The position numbers and the translations under genes were made by a program. The notes under the pieces are model-generated. The model was given only the letters and a program-made list of their open reading frames with translations, was not told where the DNA came from and searched no databases. DNA of 64,000 nucleotides from Mycteria americana (lineage: Eukaryota; Chordata; Aves; Ciconiiformes; Ciconiidae). Position 1 is the first letter of the stretch, and every line of letters starts with the position of its first letter. Where the stretch lies: positions 50,447,001 through 50,511,000 of the forward strand of contig NC_134371.1 in assembly GCF_035582795.1 (NCBI RefSeq), read 5' to 3'. This document shows, one piece after another, positions 23,801 through 34,052 of the stretch.

Positions 23801-26780
23801 AAGCAGCTAGGAATAGTTTTGGTTTAACTCTTTTTTTTTTTTTTCCCCTTTTTTCCTCCCGAGGTGGGAAAAAAAAAACAAAACAGAAAGCATACATCAT
23901 GGTATCTGAAACAGATATATTGGCATAAAAACTGAATATGAAACAGTTTCTTCCCACACAAACTGTACAACAGCTGAGGTATCAACAGTGCTGATCTTTA
24001 GCTGAGTCTCTCTTTTATTTGTCTAGGCTCCAACATAAAAATATGATCCCTGGCAACAAAACTGCATATAGAAGCCAAATAGAGTCTGTGAGACTAGCAC
24101 AGAAAACCCTAAGCCACAATGAGAAAAATTATTCCAGCTTCACCTAAAGCAGGTTGTGAGCTTGCAGCTCCCTACCCCATCACAAACCATTACGCTTCGG
24201 TCTGGCAGCATCGAGGCGAGCCGTACTCACTCTCTTGGCGAAATGATGCCAGTGAACTGGGTACTTTAACTATAGGGGTTCTTTCAACCTGGATCATTTT
24301 GTCAGGAATGGATTTGGACAATCATGCCACAACATCGGAGGCAGGAGAGGGAAGGAAGAGGCAAAAGCCTAGATCTGGAAGTAGAAACCACTTAATCACA
24401 TGTAGCGCATTTGATTGCTACTGAAGGACCTTACCTGCTCTCCCAACCTAAAATACACTGTTCTCTCCAGCAGAGAAATATTTTTAACTTACACTACATT
24501 TTTCTCTAACAATAGTTATGAAACTATGGAGGATTAGGGGTTTTATTTGCTACACTTGAATTGACTTACTGTTGTGTTAGTAATTATGCAAATGGAGGGA
24601 AAAGAAAAGTTTCTAGCCACACTTTTTTTTGTTTTTCATCTGATTTATCAAACAGTTAAGCTACTAAAAACTGTCAAGAACATATAAAGGAATTTTTGCT
24701 TTACAGCTGAGAGCAGCAACGGTCAATGCTTTCAGAAGGATTTTGGCATGCTCCAGAGCAGCGAGAAAGAAACCCAGCGACAGCAGGAGCCCCCACAGCA
24801 CCCCACAGGCCTGGCATCCTGAGGACTTTCAAAACTGGGTAACACTGTCTCTGTATCTTATAATCTACTTCCAACCCTTAATTCAAAACACAAAGCCAAC
24901 AGAAGCTACATCGCAACCGCCTTCTCCTGCAAGGCAAATCCAGCACCGACAGCTTTGCTTACCACCTCTCCCTTAGCTGGCAGGCAGTAACCCTGCTACC
25001 CAGAGCACATCAAACCAACAGCCCGGCTGACAGCCTTTGGCAAGATACCACCTACAAGCAGTTCCCAGCTAAACCTCCTGTTCCCTGTAGAAACAGCCTG
25101 TTTCTCTGCTAACCCTTAATTGTTGGGCTTTCTCTCCCTTAAATCCAGCTGGTACCGGTACAGCAGGTGGGGCTAACTGAGCCAAGGTGGTTAGCTTCAG
25201 GCCTCCTGGCTCCCAAAGCAGCAGGTCCCTGTGCCGTAATTACTGTTGGTTAATAGTGCGTTTGGCAAGCTGCGAAGGTTCTGGAAGTTGTTTCTTTCAT
25301 GCAGTCTTTCCTCTCATTCCTCACCACCCACTGTCGTCCTTGGCAATTGCTAGTTAAGGTGGAAGTTTTTTAAGAAACTGTTTGTTAAATGTTAGGAAAT
25401 AGGGTGCTGCCCATGCCAGTGGCGATCCTTTTCCCTGGAGGATTAGCAAATGGAGTTGTTCTGTGTCCAGTTGTGTTTCTCACATCACACTTCCAGCCTT
25501 GCATCATTTTTGAGGAATAGTTTATGACGGTATGTAGCTCATCCGGAGCCGGGCAAGATGTTATATAAAAGGACGAAAGACCAGGCAAAGAGTTTTAAAT
25601 TAGATCAGTTGATATAACTGAAAAGAAAAAGCCAACAAGTTTTGGGGCATCAGGTTTGAGAATAAAACTGAGAATAACTGCTCTGCATTAAGCTAAATAT
25701 CAGCTAGATCATCTGAGAGAAAAAAACAGTCAATAATTGTGAAATAGAGGAGAGATTAGTGGAGAAGAGGTCTATTAGCAGGGGGAGAGTTGAGTAAGTG
25801 ATTATCTCCTATAGAAAAGAGAGAGGCCTTGTTCATCATGTTAAAAAGCATGGAGGGATTATCTTGGGGGTGAATTCTAATGAGCCATTAAACAAAAAAT
25901 ACGGTTTTTAATACCTGCTAAAGCTATGCATTTCATGTCCCTTGCTCATCTTTTGAAATGTTTTGTGGTCTGCCTTGAAGATCAGGACTGAGAAGAGAGA
26001 GATGGCTGATCCCTGGGTGAAAAGCATGTCTGTAGGAGATGGGGTGTTTCTGTTCTCTATCAGTTGGCTCTGCAAGTCCATTCCAGTGCATAGTGGCTGC
26101 TGCAGTTTCACCCGCGTAGCTCCCCTAAGGGCATTTGGTGCACTGGCTGAAATGTAGGCTGTTCTAGGAAGTGCGTATGAATCTGGGTATCCAGATTCAT
26201 CTGGATGATGGGTTCTCAGGTAGGTGGGTGGCATTTATTACAGCCAAAATGGAGATCTCACAAGAGAAAAGATAAATTCTTTTATAAACCAGCAGTAGAT
26301 GCAATGGGGCTGGGGGAACAATTTTCTGAGTTTTCTCAGACTTCGTGCGAATAATTTTCAGGTTTGAGTTCCAGCTGTTCTTCATTGACTGTTTATTAAA
26401 ACTTAAAATGTACCTGTGGGCAAGGTTTTGTTTTACCAAAAACGACACATCATTTCCTTTAACAGGAGCTGAGTCTTGAACTGTTTTCTGATATACCAAT
26501 GATGTTGGCCTTTTGCAGGAGCCTGTATATAAGATTCTTGGAAAGAAATGGTTTATGGAAATGCTTCTTGAGAGCAGAATTCTGCTCACTGGAATGTAAG
26601 CAGAAGGTGGAAACTTCTACCAAGTTACCTCTCTAAGTAATTTGTTTAATTTTATTTATAGTGATGCTCAGTGTGTGGCTAGAATTGGGTTCCCTTCTCA
26701 GCTGTTGCTTCCCTTGCTGACATGGCAGTTAACTATACTAACAAATATCCAGCTCTGTACTGAACTCTTATTGCTTGCAG
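20814..26780. other. Intergenic DNA up to the younger CR1
   Basis: No gene is supported. An (AT)n run lies at 21591-21604. About 22100-22350 has phrases such as ATTTAGGAGCCTCATTATAG and GGAATTTAGGTGCTGCACCT that resemble an old amniote interspersed repeat I cannot name with confidence. Frames at 24119-24424 (plus), 25908-26234 and 26197-26589 (minus) are open for 101-130 codons but lack recognisable motifs, and the last two overlap in different frames. Confidence 0.45.
21591..21604. repeat. (AT)7 microsatellite
   Basis: A short uninterrupted AT dinucleotide run in intergenic DNA. Confidence 0.9.
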
Positions 26781-27094
26781 TAAGTGGGGGTCGGTCTCTT
26801 CTCCCAGGTAACAAGTGATAGGACGAGAGGAAATGGCCTCAAGTTGCGCCAGGGGAGGTTTAGACTGGATATTAGGAAATTTTTCTTCACCGAGAGGGTT
26901 ATCAAGCATTGGAACAGACTGCCCAGGGAAGTGGTTGAGTCGCCATCCCTGGAGGTATTTAAAGGACGTTTGGATGAGGTACTTAGAGACATGGTGTAGT
27001 GGTGGTTTTTGGCAGTGTTAGGTTTATGGTTGGACTCGATGATCTTAAAGGTCTTTTCCAACCTATATGATTCTGTGATTCTGTGATTCTGTGA
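26781..27094 (+). mobile_element. CR1 LINE, 5'-truncated 3' end, plus orientation
   Basis: This is a classic avian CR1 3' end. It starts abruptly within the reverse-transcriptase ORF and keeps the C-terminal frame (motifs [31 protein letters not shown], ending LRDMV and a stop at about 26999). It continues into the 3' UTR (GGTTGGACTCGATGATCTTA, AAGGTCTTTTCCAACCTATA) and finishes with three ATTCTGTG octamers. It has no poly(A) tail and no target duplication, as usual for CR1. The intact C-terminal frame makes it clearly younger than the other CR1 relics here, and it is the only one in plus orientation that I am sure of. Confidence 0.96.
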
Positions 27095-30000
27095 AGTTAT
27101 ATATTCATAATTTACGTCTTCCAACTAGTCTGGAATATTTGGCACTTCTGCAGCTACATAGAATAGAGACAGTATTTGGAAACTGATTTCTTAACAAATG
27201 TCACTTTCCCAGTTCTAGATACATTAATGCTGCTACCTAGAAATGTTTCTTCTCTTAACAGTGATTGAAAGCTACAGTGTAGAGCAGCTTTCATCAGGCA
27301 GACTTTTCCTTGGATTTCAAAGGAGTTTTTGCGTGAGTAAAGTACTGTTCAACACTGAGAAAGGAGAAGCAGGCACTTGGCATTTACTCCATAGATTTTT
27401 TGTTTTGGTTTGGTTTTTGTAAAAGAGATGTTCTGTAGCTTTTATTTTGCTGTATATGCTCTATCAGGAAAAAAAAAACTGTTAAAAGAATCATGCAAGT
27501 GGCTCTTAATGAGTTAGAGATTTCAGTGGCTGCTCACAGGAAAATTCAGTATTTTTAATGAAAACAAATTTGATTTTGATGTCTCTTCTCGGAGAATTCA
27601 TTGTTGAGTCGCTCTACTATTTTTATTGACCCTGTCTCCACTATTTGCCTAATAACTGATTGTTCATTGAAGAAACTGATTGTTCGTTCCAAGCAAGCTA
27701 TGATAGTTGGATGAAGTGCAGAAAAAAGGTGACTTTAAACAACCTTTCACCTGTTCAACTTCTGTTGCTTCCCTGAAGCCTGCATTAGTCATGCTGTAGG
27801 TTATACTTGGCTAAAAAGGGGCATTAGCCCTGTAGAGTAGCAAAGGATGACCAAAATACAGCCGCTGTCAGACCCTTAATCCTCCTTCTAGTTAATCTAC
27901 TGCAGCAAAAGTTGCAAGCTGTGATGTAGACCTGGCCTTTTATGCAAGCCATATTTTCTTGAAGGTACATCTGTTGTTTCCATTTCTCTTTCATGTAATA
28001 TTTTCCAAGGCAATTTAGGAGGTAATCAACACTGTACGGTCTGGGACACGGCTGCAGCTGTTTTGTGCTAGTCTTGATGCAGGGGGAATGCAGAGGACTC
28101 TGTATTCAATTTGGCAGCCAAACTGAAAATGGGGAGGAAAAAAGCTCTGAACAACCAAAATGAAAAAGGACAATTGTTTGTTGTTTTACTTTGAGGAAAA
28201 CCCAAAACTTCACTTAATATTCACATAATGTGGCAGATGTGGGCTCAAATCCTTTATTCAAAAGATGTTTGAAGCTAGGCCTCCCACAATGTAGAACACT
28301 TTTATGTTTTAAATCAAAAGTGCCTGAAACAAAATATTTCAGAAGCATAAAAACATGTAATCCTAGTATTCCTACTTTTTGTCACTTTCAGTTTGACCTC
28401 TGGAACTGATTTTTTTTTTTTTTCAAATAAACGATTCACCAAAAAAAATTTCTGAATTCTTGTATAGATGCAGGTTAGCCTATGTGGGAGCCGAGATGAG
28501 AGAAGATTAACGCATGGAGGAGCTGAAGTATAATGAAATGTATGGCTGCCTCAGAACAGTGAAAGGACCAGAGCCGGGTGTGTACTTGAAACAGCTGAGT
28601 TTATTCTTCCTTGCATTTTCTAAAATGTGCCTGGGAATGGAGTAACTATGGCAAGATAAAGCCACTTCTGTTTTCAAAAAGAGTGTCTGTAAGGAAGAGA
28701 GAGAGTCTGCTGCGGCTATATGCTTTTCTTTCTAACAAAGGTTTGACAAACCAAATAGTGTCCATTGCTTTGTATTCTATCTATTGATAATATAGGTGGA
28801 ATTTCTTGTTTATCTTTTTTATTGCTATTGGACACTTATCTAATGGTTTCAATGACTTTTCCCACAATAAACCTTTAATACTTTTTCTGATGATGTGATT
28901 GTTGATTGTACTATTTAACTCGCATTCCCTACCATAGTTCCTTGCTTGCACGTTAAATTAGTTTACAATTGTTTACTCTTGCCTGATTTTGACATCTGCT
29001 GGATCAATTACCTGAATGATCAAAATCTTTTTGAAGCTCAAGGCATTGTTTTCTTTGTTTGCTTTTCTCCATACTTAGAAGACTGGAAGAATTTATAACC
29101 ACTTACTGGATTTCTAAATTTACATCACATTTTATTTAGAATTTTTTTAAGGTAAAGAAAAGTTATTGAACAGTGCTTAACATTGACACTACTAGAGATA
29201 ACTAATGTCACAACTTGTTTTAGTTTGCTTGCTTAGTTTCAGGCTTTATAAATTCCAAAAGAAATGGAATAAAATTCTTCCAATAGAGGAAATTATGGCA
29301 TATATGGAGAGGAAGAATGGACCAAGGAGAAGGCTGGTGCTCTGACACAAAATCCTGAATAGGTAGTGTGCTGGAGTGGCTGGGGAAGGAGACTGGAGCA
29401 AGGATGGGGAATTTTAAGAGGTAAAGCCTGAAATTGCTAGGGCTGAGGGACTGGGCTAAGAATTAGATGCTGAAGGCTTTGATATGTTATCGAAAGTATG
29501 TCCCATTCCAGAGCCTGGGCACCGGATCTAAGATTGCTGAATTGAAATGGCCTTTTATTAGTGAGGAATAAAGTGTGGGTTTGTAGTCCCTGCCTCTAGA
29601 AGACGGAAAAACTACTGCTGCCATCAGTCACTGTGAGCAGGCGTAACAAAAGTCTGTAGAGGTCTAAAGGTCCTGATGCTGCTGGGAACTATTTGAGTTT
29701 CTGTATGATGCTGCAAGTTTCTGCTTTTCCAACTTCTTTTTCTTCTTAACCAGAAAAATGTGCATATATGTGCACATGCAGCTAAATTCAGAAACTAAAT
29801 GATGCCAAAATTTGGGCTGTCTGGGTAGCTGAATCCGCTCCTATCCTGGGGGTATAGTCTGACGTTGTTACATTTTGGTTTTGTTAGTGCTTTTATTTTC
29901 CCTAAGTAGCCAACAGAGCTCATCCACAAATAACAGCAAGCTGGGTATAGTAGAAAGGAAAGTGTGTGTGTGTGCACGCGCACATCTTACTCACTCATAA

Positions 30001-30239
30001 CAATACTGGAAGCTGTACAATGGATGACATAGGAGATTCAGGAGCAGAAAGCGGGGGAGGTTGAGTACGAGAACAATATTCTCCCCTTTGCCACGCTGTT
30101 TTTGTTTCTTGTTGGGCAAATCACTTAAAAGAAAATCCTGTTTGCTAAACACCACGTAGTCTGATTTTGGACTTTTCCTCGCTTCTGACGCTACACTAGT
30201 GTGCACACTAGTTATTTCTGTGCAGCTCCTTTCCCTGAG
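27095..30239. other. Intergenic DNA upstream of the ARHGAP29 island
   Basis: No gene is recognised. About 29310-29480 is G/A-rich with GGCTGGGGAAGGAGACTGGA and similar phrases, suggesting an old repeat. A GT/CG alternating tract lies at 29962-29984. The remainder is AT-rich. Any distal ARHGAP29 regulatory elements here are not visible without comparison. Confidence 0.5.
29962..29984. repeat. Alternating purine-pyrimidine tract
   Basis: GTGTGTGTGTGTGCACGCGC continues into ACA. This is a short GT run passing into CACGCGCAC, a type of sequence known to favour left-handed Z-DNA under supercoiling. It lies about 260 bp upstream of the CpG island. Confidence 0.8.
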
Positions 30240-30719
30240 CTTTGCAGGCACGCACGCTAACCGCCCGGCCGTTCTGAGCTCCCTTCAGGGGGAGGTACGG
30301 GCTGGGCCTTGCGCAGCAGCGCGGCTGAGCGGGCGTCGTCCGGCGGGGCAGCTGCCGTGCGTTGCCCCTCGGCCGGCTGGCTGTCGGCGCAGCGAGGGCG
30401 ATGCGGCGGGAGCGGGAGGGCGAATCCTCCCTTCCCGTGTCCCACCGGCCATTGTTCGGCTTATCGCCCCGATCTCGCCGCTCCGCTCCCCACCGCCGGG
30501 TCGCGCTGCACGCCCCCTGCGCCGCCCCCCGCGCCCTGGCCACGCACCGGGGGCGCGCCCGCCCGCCGCCGGCACCTCACCGCTCCCCAGGGCTCGCCGC
30601 GCTCCCGCGGAGGGGGTCGGGTCCCCGGGCACCGCCCCCGGGCGGGGCACGCGCGGAGCCCCGCCCCGCGGCGCGCGGCCGGCCAACGGCGGGTCGCGGG
30701 CGTGAGGGGGCGGTGCCGG

Positions 30720-30854
30720 GAGCGGCGGCGACCCCGTGGGCGGCGGCGGCGGCGCGGGCCGCGCTGTGGGGAGGGCGCTCCATGGGCAGCGGGGCGGGAG
30801 TGCGCAGGGCCCGCGGCGGCCCGGCTGCTGCCTGCGCTCGGCCGCCGCTCTCCG
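30720..30854 (+). other. ARHGAP29: Probable ARHGAP29 non-coding exon 1 (3' boundary only)
   Basis: A consensus splice donor (CTCTCCG followed by GTAAGG, GT at 30855-30856) sits in the middle of the CpG island, and the first coding exon has an acceptor at 33706. Joining the two makes a 5' UTR exon the simplest model. The 5' end given is a guess, since the start site cannot be read. Another weaker donor-like GTGAGG occurs at about 30702. An ATG at 30782 inside this stretch would open a short upstream ORF (see findings). Confidence 0.4.
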
Positions 30855-33706
30855 GTAAGGGCCGCCGCCGGGGGAGGTGGGACGTGCCGTGCCGGTGCCG
30901 TGCCGTGCGGTGCCGCGAGGGTGGGGGGCGTCGCCTGTTGCCGCCGGGAGGAGCCGCGGGCGAGCGCGGGGCAGGGTGGCCGCGGGACCGAGGGCGGCTG
31001 GAGGCGCCCGGCGCCCCTCTTCCGCTCCCGTCGGGTCCCCGGTACGGTTCTCGCCCCTCCGAGCCTGCCTCCCCGCCCGGCGGTTCCCCGGGGCGGAACC
31101 GGGCGGGGGCCGAGGGCCCACCTCCGCCCTGCCCCGCATCTCACGCGGGCTCCCGGCGGCGCCCCCGCGGCCTCTGCCCGCTACCTGCCGCGCCGCCGCT
31201 CCCCCCGCGGCCGGGCGGCTGCGGGGAAATCCCTGGCCGCGGAGGACGTGCGGTCTGGCAGTGGCGGGCCGCCAGGAATGCGCGGCGGGGGCAGGGCGGA
31301 GCGCCGACCCCCGCCCGGGGCACGGCGAGCGGCCCTGCCCTCGGCCAGGGGGCTGGCAGCCGCCGGGCGACGTGGCCCCTTCGGGAGCGTCTTCTCTTTT
31401 TTTTTGATTTTTCCTTTTTTTTTTTTTTTCCCCCTCCCTACCGAGGAAATTGTGCTGGGAGAGCAAATTTCTGAAATATCTGGCGCTTTTATTTCTTTCC
31501 TTTTTCCGTCGGGACTGGCAATGGCTCGCTCTTAACCAGAGGAGTCTGGAGGCATTTATAGAAAAGCTGGTGGATGCTTTTCGTTTTCAAAGCCAGAGTC
31601 TCCTGAAGAAATATGAAACACTTCTCAGTAATGAAAGGCATGTGTTCTGTGAGGGAAACTTTTTCCCATCTGCCTTGTAACGCAGGAGGAGCAGACGTAA
31701 GGGTTAATATTTACGAGGAAAAGGTGACTTGTACTAAACTGTTCAGTTTTGGTTCTGCTGCTACCTTACAGCAAAAGTCTCTCTCAAGTTTTTCCTACTC
31801 AGAAATACTTTGTCCTTGCTTTTAAAGTGGTGGTGTTATTGTACTACTTGTTGCTCGTCTGAATAAAAAAAAATGCAACATATCTCCAAAACAACACAGA
31901 TTTAAAAGCGTGGACTTGCTACGGGAACAGGTCTAACACATCATGCTACTTAAAGTTGACTCTGAAGCTGGCCAGACTTAAAAGAGGCATGTCTTTTAAA
32001 TAATATGAAAATCTGTCTCGGTATAAATAGATATCACACTCGTTAAAAGGAGAGAAGGTTATGTGGCTTTTTCTTCTGTAATTGCAAGGCGGAATTACAA
32101 AGTAGCTTTGTAGCCATGAGAATTATATGTGGGAACAGAAGAAACTTGCTTAAACATTATGTTTAATGTAAACCTCACTTCAATCTACTTGAGGTGTTTG
32201 GAATTGCTTAATTATCTGCATTATTTGTATAGTCTCATGTGTACTCTTATAGGTACTGACTTTAAACAGTAAACAGAAATTACAGCAGTTAATTTGTGTT
32301 AAAATCTGAAGTTTTCTTCCCCTTCCCCCCAGCGCACACTCCCTGGAGGGCCTGCTAGATTAATTACAAAAACAACTGCCCACGTTTCCTCTGATATTTT
32401 TAAATTGCAAAGAGAAATAAAACAGAAATAATGGAAAAATAACTGAAGTGCATTAGAATAATGCCTGTTGAAATACATAGTGGGAGTGTTCAAAATGTTA
32501 AAGGTGCTACCTCTTCAGTTGGTCTAACCAAATACAAACATACGCAGGATAACCCGTTTCAACCTGCATTTTTGAATCGTAACAACTTCTATTTTTAGCT
32601 AAAAATAGTTGAATTTGAGATTTTGCTGCAGATATGTTTGTAACCTCTGTTAACTTTTCAGCTGTTGTGTTCCAGTTTGGTTTTTTTTTTCCCCCTGTAG
32701 TGTTTACTATATAGTGTAAACGTTGAGAATTTCTCCTGGTGTTGAGAGAATAATAGCGGGCATTGTGCGAGCTGCTGGAACCATACCTGACTCCGCCACC
32801 TGGAGTTTGCTGCTTTGAAATGAATCACTTAACCTGACGTTGGGAAATTTGCAGTAGCATTCTGTTTTTCCTAAACAAAATGAATGCATGTAGTTGCTTA
32901 GTTATACCTATGTAATCTCCCCCAAATTCGTGCATTTTTATGGTGGAACTTTTAAGGTGTACTAAAGCAGAGCAACACCCTTCAAGATAACTGCACTGAG
33001 ATTTGCAGATAAACTTTAATACTAAAATATTTTTAAACCTCTTCACTTTTCTATGTCTTTCCTTTGATTGCCTTTCATATTAAAAGATAGCATGCTGAAA
33101 AGCCCGCATAACTTCTTTCAGGATGTTTTCCTTTTTGAGATGAACTGTGATAGGCCATGGTTTCTTGGTTGGCACAATCTACACAAAGCAAATTCATCCT
33201 ATCAGATCAATGCTGTCTATGATCTTAAGAGACAGGATGCTGAATACATCTTGGTGGTTGATGCAAGCGGGGATGTTGCTCATGGTCTATATCACATCAA
33301 GTGTCTTTGCAATTGTATTCAGTTGTAGTAACATTTCATGGTAAAGAACAGGTCTCGGGGTAGATGTAAAGACCTTGATTCTCAAGGTTTCCAAAATAAA
33401 TATTCAGGGAAGAAACTTCTCACTAAATAAGTATGCATCATAATTAGCTTTTGAAATAATTTCTGCATACCATTGTTTTTTATGCAACACTGTATATCTG
33501 TACGAATGTACGATTCGCTGTATGAATTAAAGTAACTTCAAACAGTCAAAAACCTTTATAATACTTCAGTTAAGCATTGTAATGTAAAACAGTATCATCT
33601 TGAAAGAAGTTTTGGATCTCGTCAGTACAAAAATATTACTTTACATATTTCTATACTAATCAGTATTTTTCCTTTTCCTCCACCTCCTTCTCCCCCAATT
33701 TTTAAG
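30855..33706 (+). other. ARHGAP29: ARHGAP29 intron 1
   Basis: The proposed intron of about 2.85 kb runs from GTAAGG to the acceptor TCCCCCAATTTTTAAG. It contains the downstream part of the CpG island, a GTGCC-rich tandem stretch (30884-30914), and a T-rich pyrimidine tract ending CTCCCTACCGAG at about 31446. The remainder is AT-rich with no recognised exon. A frame at 33068-33328 is open for 86 codons but is not recognised. Confidence 0.5.
30884..30914. repeat. Imperfect GTGCC tandem repeat
   Basis: GTGCCGTGCCGGTGCCGTGC continues into CGTGCGGTGCC, five to six imperfect copies of a 5-6 base unit. It starts about 30 bases inside the proposed intron, right after the donor. Confidence 0.8.
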
Positions 33707-34052
33707 GGTTTCATCTTTGGCTTGTCAAATGGACATTAAGCAACACTGAGTGTTAACTGCGAGAGCCCTATAAGCACAGCGGCTGCTGGGATGTTGCGAC
33801 AGAACGGTGGAAGTAACAAGCGTGGTTTGGGATTAGCCCGACTGTCTACCTCCAACTTCTTCACCATCTCTAATTCAGGAAATTGGGGAATGGGGCGCAG
33901 CACCAAGAGCAGCTCTCTGAGCAGCATTAGCTCCAACTCTGACTGCTATGATAATCCTGTTGTGGATCCAGAATATATCATGCAACTGGTGAACGATGTC
34001 AGAAAATTTGCAGATGTGCTACTCTATTTGAAGGAAGCCATTCTTTCAGAAG
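33707..34052 (+). CDS. ARHGAP29: ARHGAP29 first coding exon (exon 2), ATG at 33791
   Basis: ARHGAP29 is a roughly 1,260-residue RhoA-preferring GTPase-activating protein. It has an F-BAR-type coiled region, a C1 zinc finger, a RhoGAP domain and a C-terminal PDZ-binding tail, and acts with Rasip1 and Rap GTPases at cell junctions. This exon has an acceptor TTTTTAAG ending at 33706, about 84 bases of 5' UTR, then 87 codons plus one base before the donor GTGTGT at 34053. The start is supported by an in-frame TAA at 33737-33739 and G at -3. Residues 1-50 are basic and Ser-rich (KRGLGLARLSTSNFF, WGMGRSTKSSSLSS). Residues 58-85 (VDPEYIMQLVNDVRKFADVL and onward) match the start of the conserved human region (FDPDYIKELVNDIRKF). 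The N-terminal 50 residues differ from the human isoform I remember. The close paralogue ARHGAP45 is an alternative, but synteny with ABCD3 and the SSNS...DPEYI match favour ARHGAP29. Confidence 0.9.

Larger units (their letters stand above)
30240..31400. promoter_or_regulatory. ARHGAP29: CpG island, presumed ARHGAP29 promoter
   Basis: About 1.1 kb is extremely GC-rich and CG-dense, sharply bounded by AT-rich DNA. It is the only such island upstream of the first coding exon of ARHGAP29. GC boxes are visible (GGGCGGGGC at 30640-30648, CCCCGCCCCG at about 30660-30670). There is no convincing TATA box. The very long overlapping frames on both strands exist because stop codons are rare in such DNA and are not genes. 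Confidence 0.75.

Noticed and set aside
26197-26589. 130-codon minus-strand frame
   Set aside because: It is the longest frame in AT-rich DNA here but has no recognisable motif and overlaps another minus-strand frame (25908-26234). Chance is likely.
26768-27124. Minus-strand 118-codon frame over the CR1
   Set aside because: It is antisense to the CR1 ORF end. The plus-strand frame is the known CR1 reverse-transcriptase C-terminus.
30285-31535. Long overlapping open frames of 370-408 codons on both strands
   Set aside because: They fall in the ARHGAP29 CpG island, where GC-rich DNA rarely forms stop codons. The peptides are Arg/Pro/Gly/Ala-rich in all frames with no domain.
33068-33328. 86-codon frame just upstream of ARHGAP29 exon 2
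   Set aside because: No acceptor-donor pair or family match supports an exon. It ends well before the exon 2 acceptor.
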